NCBI GenBank assembly: GCA_052387815.1
Contig: JBQTIU010000105.1
Location: 1 to 17,990 of the forward strand
Length of the DNA stretch: 17,990 nt
Reading direction: 5' to 3'
Origin: JBQTIU01 sp052387815
GTDB lineage: Bacteria > Pseudomonadota > Alphaproteobacteria > CACIAM-22H2
The notes under the pieces are model-generated. The model was not told the origin of the DNA. It ran no database searches and worked only from the letters and a program-made list of their open reading frames with translations. Every line of letters starts with the position of its first letter. Positions within the stretch are counted from its first letter, which is position 1. Made by a program: the position numbers and the translations under genes. Shown in pieces: positions 13,418 through 17,990 of this stretch.

Positions 13418-16400
13418 ATGATCTGGAGCCACCCGCCGTCCCGTCCCGATGCCCTGCGCGCCCGCCTGCGCGAGGACCTGTTGGCGCCCGAAACCGACCT
13501 CCTCGAAGGGCTCGTCCAGGCGGCTGCGCTCCCCGCTCCGGCCCGCGCGCGGATCGACGCCGAGGCGCGCCGCCTGGTCGCGGCGGTCCGGCGCGCGCGA
13601 GTCGGGGGGCTCGATGCCTTCCTCAACGAATTCGGGTTGTCGAGCCGCGAGGGGGTGGTGCTGATGTGCCTCGCCGAAGCCTTGTTGCGGATTCCGGACG
13701 CCGAGACCGCCGAGCGGCTGATCCGCGACAAATTGGGCCCGGCCGACTGGGCGGCCCATCTCGGCCACAGCGACTCGCTGTTCGTCAATGCCTCGGTGTG
13801 GGCCCTCATGCTGGGCGGCCGCGTGCTGCGCCTCGAGGAGGAAGAGGAGGAGGAGGGATTGGGCGCGATCTTGCGGCGGCTGATCGCCGCCCCCGGCGAG
13901 CCGATCGTCCGCCACGCGGTAGGCGGGGCGATGCGCATCTTGGGGCGCCAGTTCGTCATGGGCCGGACGATCGAAGAGGCGCTCGACCGCGCCCGGCCGG
14001 CCGAGCCCCTGGGCTGGCGCCACTCCTACGACATGCTCGGCGAGGCGGCGCACACCGCGGCCGACGCCGAGCGCTATTGCCACGCCTATGTCGAGGCGAT
14101 CGGCACCATCGGCCGGGCGAGCGGCGGTCGCGGACCGATCGCGGGCCCCGGGATTTCGGTCAAGCTCTCGGCCCTCCATGCGCGCTACGAGGTGGCGCAG
14201 GCCGGGCGCGCGCGGCGCGAGCTCGGCGGCCGGCTCGCCGACCTCGCGCGCCTCGCCAAGGCGGCCGGGATCGGGCTCACCCTCGACGCCGAGGAGGCGG
14301 ACCGCTTGGAACTCTCGCTCGACCTCATCGCCGATTGCGCCGCCGATCGGGCGCTCGCCGGCTGGGACGGTTTCGGGCTCGCCGTCCAGGCCTATCAGAA
14401 GCGCGCCGTGGCGGCGATCGACTGGGTCGTCGAGCTGGCGCGCCGCAGCCGGCGGCGGCTCATGGTGCGGCTGGTCAAGGGCGCGTACTGGGACACCGAA
14501 ATCAAGCGCGCCCAGGAGCGCGGGCTGGCGGTCTATCCGGTGTTCACGCGCAAGGCCTCGACCGATGTCTCGTATCTCGCCTGCGCCGATCGGCTGTTCG
14601 CCGCCGGCCAGGCGATCTATCCGCAGTTCGCCACCCACAATGCGCACACGCTCGCATCCGTGGTCGAGATCGCCGGGGATCGGCCGTATGAGTTCCAGCG
14701 CCTGCACGGCATGGGCGAGGCCCTCTACGCCGAGATCGTGTCGCCGGCGCGTCCAGCCCGCGTCTATGCGCCGGTCGGCAGCCATCAAGACCTGCTGCCC
14801 TATCTCGTCCGCCGCCTGTTGGAGAACGGCGCCAACACCTCGTTCGTCAACCGGCTGGCCGACGAGCGCGCGCCGATCGACGACATCGTCGCCGACCCGG
14901 TGGCCAAGGTCGCGGCGCTGTCCGTCAAGCCGCACCCGCGCATCCCGCTCCCCGCCGAGCTGTTCGGGCGCGAGCGGCGCAACTCCATGGGCCTCGATCT
15001 TGCCGATCGGGAGACGTTGCGCGAGCTGGCGGCCGGCATGTCGGGGGCGGCGGCCGAGCGCCGGCTGGCCGCCCCGCTGGTTGGCGGCCAGGCGCTGGCC
15101 GGGGCGCGGCGCCTTGCGGTCCACGATCCCGCTGACCGGCGGCGCATCGTCGGCGAGGTCGCCGAGGCAGGCCCGGCCGATATCGAGGCGGCGCTCGCCT
15201 CGGCCGCCGCCGCCGCGCCCGGCTGGGATGCAACGCCCGCCGAGACCCGCGCGCTGGCGCTCGAGCGCGCCGCCGACCTCATCGAGGCCGACCGCGCCGC
15301 CCTCATGGCGCTCCTCGTGCGCGAGGCCGGGCGCACCGTTCCCGACGCGCTCGCCGAACTCCGCGAGGCGGTCGATTCCTGCCGCTACTACGCCGCCCGA
15401 GCCCGCCTCGAGTTCGCTCGTCCGCAGACGCTCGCCGGCCCGACCGGCGGGCGCAACGAACTAGCGCTCCACGGACGCGGCGTGTTCGCCTGCATCAGCC
15501 CGTGGAATTTTCCGCTGGCGATCTTCACCGGCCAGGTGGCGGCAGGGCTGGCGGCCGGCAATGCCGCCCTCGCCAAGCCCGCCGAGCAGACGCCGTTGGT
15601 CGCGGCCCGCGCCGTGGCGATCCTGCAGCGGGCCGGGATCCCGGGCGAGGTCCTGCATCTGTTGCCGGGCGAGGGGGCGGCGGTCGGCGGGCGGCTCGCC
15701 GCCGATCCGCGCATTGCCGGCGTCGCCTTCACGGGCTCGACCGAGACCGCCCGGGCGATCAACGTCACGCTGGCGGGCCGCCCCGGGCCCATCGTTCCCT
15801 TGATCGCCGAGACCGGCGGGATCAACGCCATGATCGTCGATTCCTCGGCCCTTGCCGAGCAGGTGACGGCCGACGCGCTCGCCTCGGCCTTCAACAGCGC
15901 AGGCCAGCGCTGCTCGGCGCTGCGCGTCCTGTTCCTGCAGGACGACATCGCGCCGCGGCTCATCGACATGCTGGCCGGCGCGATGGCGGAGCTTTCCGTC
16001 GGCGACCCCGGGCTGATCGACACCGATGTCGGACCCGTCATCGACGAGGACGCGCTCGCCGCGCTCACCCGCCATGCCGCGCGGATGGCGCGCGAAGGCC
16101 GGCTGATCCATGCCTGCGCGTTGCCGGAGGCGTGCGCGCACGGCACGTTCTTCGCCCCGCGCGCCTTCGAGATCGACTCGATCGGCGGCCTGGAGCGCGA
16201 GGTGTTCGGGCCGATCCTCCATGTCGTGCGCTACGCCGCCGATCGCCTCGACGAGGTGCTGCGGGCGGTGAATGCGACCGGCTACGGCCTGACGCTCGGC
16301 ATCCACAGCCGCATCGACGCGACGGTCGAGCACGTCCGGCGCACGGTCAAGGCCGGCAACGTCTACGTCAACCGCAACATGATCGGCGCGGTCATCGGCG

Positions 16401-16558
16401 TGCAGCCGTTCGGCGGCGAGGGCCTGTCGGGCACCGGCCCCAAGGCGGGGGGCCCGTATTACCTCCCTCGCTTCGCGCTCGAGCGCGCGCTCGCCGTCGA
16501 CACCACCGCCCAGGGCGGCAACGCGACGCTCTTGTCGCTGGGCGAAACCGAAACCTGA
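13418..16558 (+). CDS. putA: Bifunctional proline dehydrogenase / P5C dehydrogenase PutA
   Basis: The 1046-residue protein couples FAD-dependent oxidation of proline to pyrroline-5-carboxylate with NAD-dependent oxidation to glutamate, with substrate channelling. The N-terminal alpha domain (about 1-200) includes 'HSDSLFVNASVWALMLGG'. The PRODH barrel (about 200-500) has LTLDAEEADRLELS (287-300), RLVKGAYWDTEIK (351-363), FATHNAHT (404-411), YEFQRLHGMGE (424-434) and the substrate arginines in YLVRRLLENGANTSFVNR (462-479). The aldehyde dehydrogenase part (about 550-1035) has SPWNFPLAIFTGQ (694-706), ETGG with Glu798 and SAGQRCSALRVLFLQ with the nucleophile Cys832, and ends in NVYVNRNMIGAVIGVQPFGGEGLSGTGPKA (980-1010). 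There is no N-terminal ribbon-helix-helix domain, so it does not autoregulate like E. coli PutA. A run of seven glutamates (140-146) interrupts the alpha domain. Confidence 0.96.
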   Translation: MIWSHPPSRPDALRARLREDLLAPETDLLEGLVQAAALPAPARARIDAEARRLVAAVRRARVGGLDAFLNEFGLSSREGVVLMCLAEALLRIPDAETAERLIRDKLGPADWAAHLGHSDSLFVNASVWALMLGGRVLRLEEEEEEEGLGAILRRLIAAPGEPIVRHAVGGAMRILGRQFVMGRTIEEALDRARPAEPLGWRHSYDMLGEAAHTAADAERYCHAYVEAIGTIGRASGGRGPIAGPGISVKLSALHARYEVAQAGRARRELGGRLADLARLAKAAGIGLTLDAEEADRLELSLDLIADCAADRALAGWDGFGLAVQAYQKRAVAAIDWVVELARRSRRRLMVRLVKGAYWDTEIKRAQERGLAVYPVFTRKASTDVSYLACADRLFAAGQAIYPQFATHNAHTLASVVEIAGDRPYEFQRLHGMGEALYAEIVSPARPARVYAPVGSHQDLLPYLVRRLLENGANTSFVNRLADERAPIDDIVADPVAKVAALSVKPHPRIPLPAELFGRERRNSMGLDLADRETLRELAAGMSGAAAERRLAAPLVGGQALAGARRLAVHDPADRRRIVGEVAEAGPADIEAALASAAAAAPGWDATPAETRALALERAADLIEADRAALMALLVREAGRTVPDALAELREAVDSCRYYAARARLEFARPQTLAGPTGGRNELALHGRGVFACISPWNFPLAIFTGQVAAGLAAGNAALAKPAEQTPLVAARAVAILQRAGIPGEVLHLLPGEGAAVGGRLAADPRIAGVAFTGSTETARAINVTLAGRPGPIVPLIAETGGINAMIVDSSALAEQVTADALASAFNSAGQRCSALRVLFLQDDIAPRLIDMLAGAMAELSVGDPGLIDTDVGPVIDEDALAALTRHAARMAREGRLIHACALPEACAHGTFFAPRAFEIDSIGGLEREVFGPILHVVRYAADRLDEVLRAVNATGYGLTLGIHSRIDATVEHVRRTVKAGNVYVNRNMIGAVIGVQPFGGEGLSGTGPKAGGPYYLPRFALERALAVDTTAQGGNATLLSLGETET

Positions 16559-16576
16559 AGCCGGGGAGACAAGCCG

Positions 16577-17608
16577 ATGCGCAACCGCAATCGCCGGATC
16601 GTGCTGGCGAGCCATCCGGAGGGCATGCCGCGGGAGGACAACTGGCGGCTCATCGAGGCGCCGGCGCCCGAGCCGCGCGAGGGCGAGATGCTGGTGCGCA
16701 CGATCTGGCTGTCGGTCGATCCTTATATGCGCGGGCGGATCAGCACCGCCAAGGGTTACACCAAGGGGGTGGCGATCGGCGAGACGATGCAAGGCGGCGG
16801 GGTGGGCGAGATCGTGGCCTCGCGCCATCCCGGGTTCAAGCCCGGCGAGATCGTCGAGAGCATGAACTTCGGCTGGCAGGATTTCCCGGTCCTCGAGGCC
16901 GAAGGCACGCGCAAGATCGATCCCAAGGACGGGCCCATCCGCCACGCGCTCGGCGTCCTCGGCATGCCGGGCCTGACCGCCTATTTCGCGCTCACCGAGG
17001 TGGGGCGGCCCAAGCCGGGCGAGACCGTGGTGGTCTCGGCGGCCACCGGCGCGGTCGGCCAAGCGGTCGGCCAGATCGCCAAGTTGAAGGGCTGCCGGAC
17101 GGTGGCGGTGGCGGGCGAGGATTCGAAGCTCGCCTGGGCGCGGGGCGAACTCGGGTACGACGCCGGGGTCAACCACCGCCGCGCCGCGGACCTCGGCGCC
17201 GCGCTCGCCGCCGCCTGTCCCAACGGCGTCGATATTTATTTCGACAACACCGCGGGGCCGATCCACGACGCCGCCATGCGGCTCATCAACCTGCGCGCCC
17301 GCATCATCGTCTGCGGCACGATCGCGCTCGCCGACCGCTTCGGCCAGCCCGATATCGGAGAGCGCTTCCACCGCCAGCTGTTGATCAACCGCGCCCGCAT
17401 GGAAGGCTTCCTCATCTTCGACTATCGCGACCGCTACGCCGAGGGGTTGCGGCAACTCGGCGCCTGGCTGCGCGAGGGGCGGATCAAGTACCGCGAGGAC
17501 GTGATCGACGGCCTCGAGAACGCGCCGCGCGCCTTCCTGCGCCTCTTGGAAGGCAAGAATTTCGGCAAGCAGCTGGTCCGGGTCGACGAGGAAACCCCGG
17601 CCGGGTAA
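16577..17608 (+). CDS. NADP-dependent MDR oxidoreductase (prostaglandin reductase/CurA/YncB-like)
   Basis: The 343-residue zinc-independent medium-chain dehydrogenase/reductase starts at an ATG preceded by GGGGAG. It has the family's N-terminal NRRIVLASHPEGMPREDNW, 'LSVDPYMRGRIS' (45-56), GVLGMPGLTAYFAL (126-139), the Rossmann motif VVVSAATGAVGQAVGQ (151-166), 'YFDNTAGPIHDAAM' (221-234), VCGTIALAD (245-253) and the terminal 'GKNFGKQLVRV' (326-336). Relatives reduce the double bond of alpha,beta-unsaturated ketones and aldehydes with NADPH, including curcumin and 15-keto-prostaglandins; the natural substrate is unknown. It is 18 bases after putA, the largest gap in the run, so it is probably the last gene of the operon but could have extra control. 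It faces an iron-ADH remnant on the other strand. Confidence 0.92.
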   Translation: MRNRNRRIVLASHPEGMPREDNWRLIEAPAPEPREGEMLVRTIWLSVDPYMRGRISTAKGYTKGVAIGETMQGGGVGEIVASRHPGFKPGEIVESMNFGWQDFPVLEAEGTRKIDPKDGPIRHALGVLGMPGLTAYFALTEVGRPKPGETVVVSAATGAVGQAVGQIAKLKGCRTVAVAGEDSKLAWARGELGYDAGVNHRRAADLGAALAAACPNGVDIYFDNTAGPIHDAAMRLINLRARIIVCGTIALADRFGQPDIGERFHRQLLINRARMEGFLIFDYRDRYAEGLRQLGAWLREGRIKYREDVIDGLENAPRAFLRLLEGKNFGKQLVRVDEETPAG

Positions 17609-17648
17609 CCGAGGCCGATCCCGTCGCGCACGCCGTCGAGGACGAGCG

Positions 17649-17819
17649 TCAAAGCCACCCGTCGAGCGCGGCGAGATACATGCGCTTGAGCTCGGGCGCA
17701 CCAACCTTGATCGGGTTGCCGGCCGCGCAGGGATCGACGGCGGCCATCTCGGCGAACCTGTCGACCTGGCCTGCCGCCATGCCGAGGTCGGCAAGCGTGT
17801 GCGGAATGCCGATCCCGCG
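17649..17819 (-). pseudogene. C-terminal stub of an iron-containing alcohol dehydrogenase
   Basis: The minus-strand frame ending at the TGA 17651-17649 reads GIGIPHTLADLG (about the first 12 recognisable residues), then QVDRFAEMAAVDPCAAGNPI and a tail ELKRMYLAALDGWL. This is the C-terminus of group III iron-dependent alcohol dehydrogenases and maleylacetate reductases (L.iP.tL.dlGv....d.la..A..d....NP......d...l...a). The roughly 320 residues before it, including the metal-binding His cluster, are missing: beyond about 17819 the frame reads unrelated residues and soon meets the repeat region at 17871. The gene was therefore cut, probably by the insertion sequence or by deletion around it. A second frame across 17820-17865 reads 'IGEPVVVVVEGG', which I cannot assign. 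Confidence 0.7.
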
Positions 17820-17870
17820 GGCCGCCCTCGACCACCACCACGACCGGCTCGCCAATCCACCCCGCTGTCC

Positions 17871-17990
17871 GTAGCAAGTTAAAATGTCCGGGTTTTGTAG
17901 CACATCAAATGTCCGCTTTGTTGGCCGCCGCGCTCGGGGCGAGTCATCGACTCGGCGGCCGAGGGCAAGCGGACGGCGCGCGAAGCGGAG
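17871..17990. mobile_element. Possible insertion-sequence end, partial (family unresolved)
   Basis: Two tandem copies of a motif, GTAGCA-N4-AAATGTCCG (17871-17890 and 17897-17915), about 26 bases apart, are AT-rich against GC-rich flanks. Such TGTCCG repeats sit at the ends of some DDE-transposase elements (ISNCY/IS481-like, by recollection), where they are transposase binding sites. The following plus-strand frame reads IDSAAEGKRTAREAE to the window edge but has no usable start codon in view. The element also coincides with the break in the iron-ADH gene. No terminal-repeat partner is visible. Confidence 0.35.

Noticed and set aside
13304..15124. Minus-strand open frame of 606 codons opposite the first half of putA
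   Set aside because: It mirrors the PutA reading frame and contains no recognisable domain.
15461..17860. Minus-strand open frame of 799 codons opposite putA and the MDR gene
   Set aside because: It is a codon-bias artefact antisense to two complete enzymes; the only real minus-strand signal in the area is the iron-ADH stub, in a different frame.

Overview
The window looks like a piece of a high-GC alphaproteobacterial chromosome. A DUF1489 gene, a family found essentially in Alphaproteobacteria, sits inside a dense amino-acid catabolic operon, and the codon third positions are almost all G or C. I cannot place the order or genus from sequence alone.

There are two unlike halves. Positions 1 to about 4,600 are an accessory island with visibly lower and more uneven GC. 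It holds the 5' end of a probable transposase running off the left edge (minus strand, IS256/Mutator-like by recollection). Next is a 612-residue HipA-type kinase toxin (minus) with an AbiEi-like N-terminal extension and two palindromic operator-like repeats at its promoter. Then come a decayed tyrosine-recombinase N-terminus (minus), a HigB-HigA toxin-antitoxin pair (minus), and a divergently oriented second toxin-first pair: a RelE-family toxin and an XRE-type HTH protein (plus). The second pair has a promoter with a perfect palindrome between its -35 and -10 boxes. Three toxin-antitoxin-like modules and two recombination-related remnants lie within 4.6 kb.

Positions about 4,827 to 17,608 hold eleven plus-strand genes with gaps of at most 18 bases, or one-base TGATG overlaps, so they read as one long operon. 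The order is: RidA-like protein, SDR oxidoreductase, acyl-CoA dehydrogenase, DsbA/GST-kappa-type isomerase, methylcrotonyl-CoA carboxylase beta subunit, methylglutaconyl-CoA hydratase, methylcrotonyl-CoA carboxylase alpha (biotin) subunit, HMG-CoA lyase, DUF1489 protein, bifunctional proline utilization protein PutA, and a zinc-independent NADP-dependent MDR oxidoreductase. The core is the lower leucine/isovalerate pathway: 3-methylcrotonyl-CoA to 3-methylglutaconyl-CoA to HMG-CoA to acetyl-CoA plus acetoacetate. Proline oxidation to glutamate is attached downstream. The dehydrogenase in the isovaleryl-CoA dehydrogenase position has its catalytic Glu in the C-terminal loop, as in short-chain and most other acyl-CoA dehydrogenases, and not at the isovaleryl-CoA dehydrogenase site.

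The right edge (17,609 to 17,990) is disturbed. It has the C-terminal stub of an iron-containing alcohol dehydrogenase on the minus strand, then a sequence with tandem TGTCCG-containing repeats that resembles an insertion-sequence end.

The best candidate for something under-described is the single-gene HipA module: a kinase with a fused regulator-like domain, no separate hipB, and a two-palindrome control region. The rest is mostly recognisable families in a somewhat unusual arrangement.
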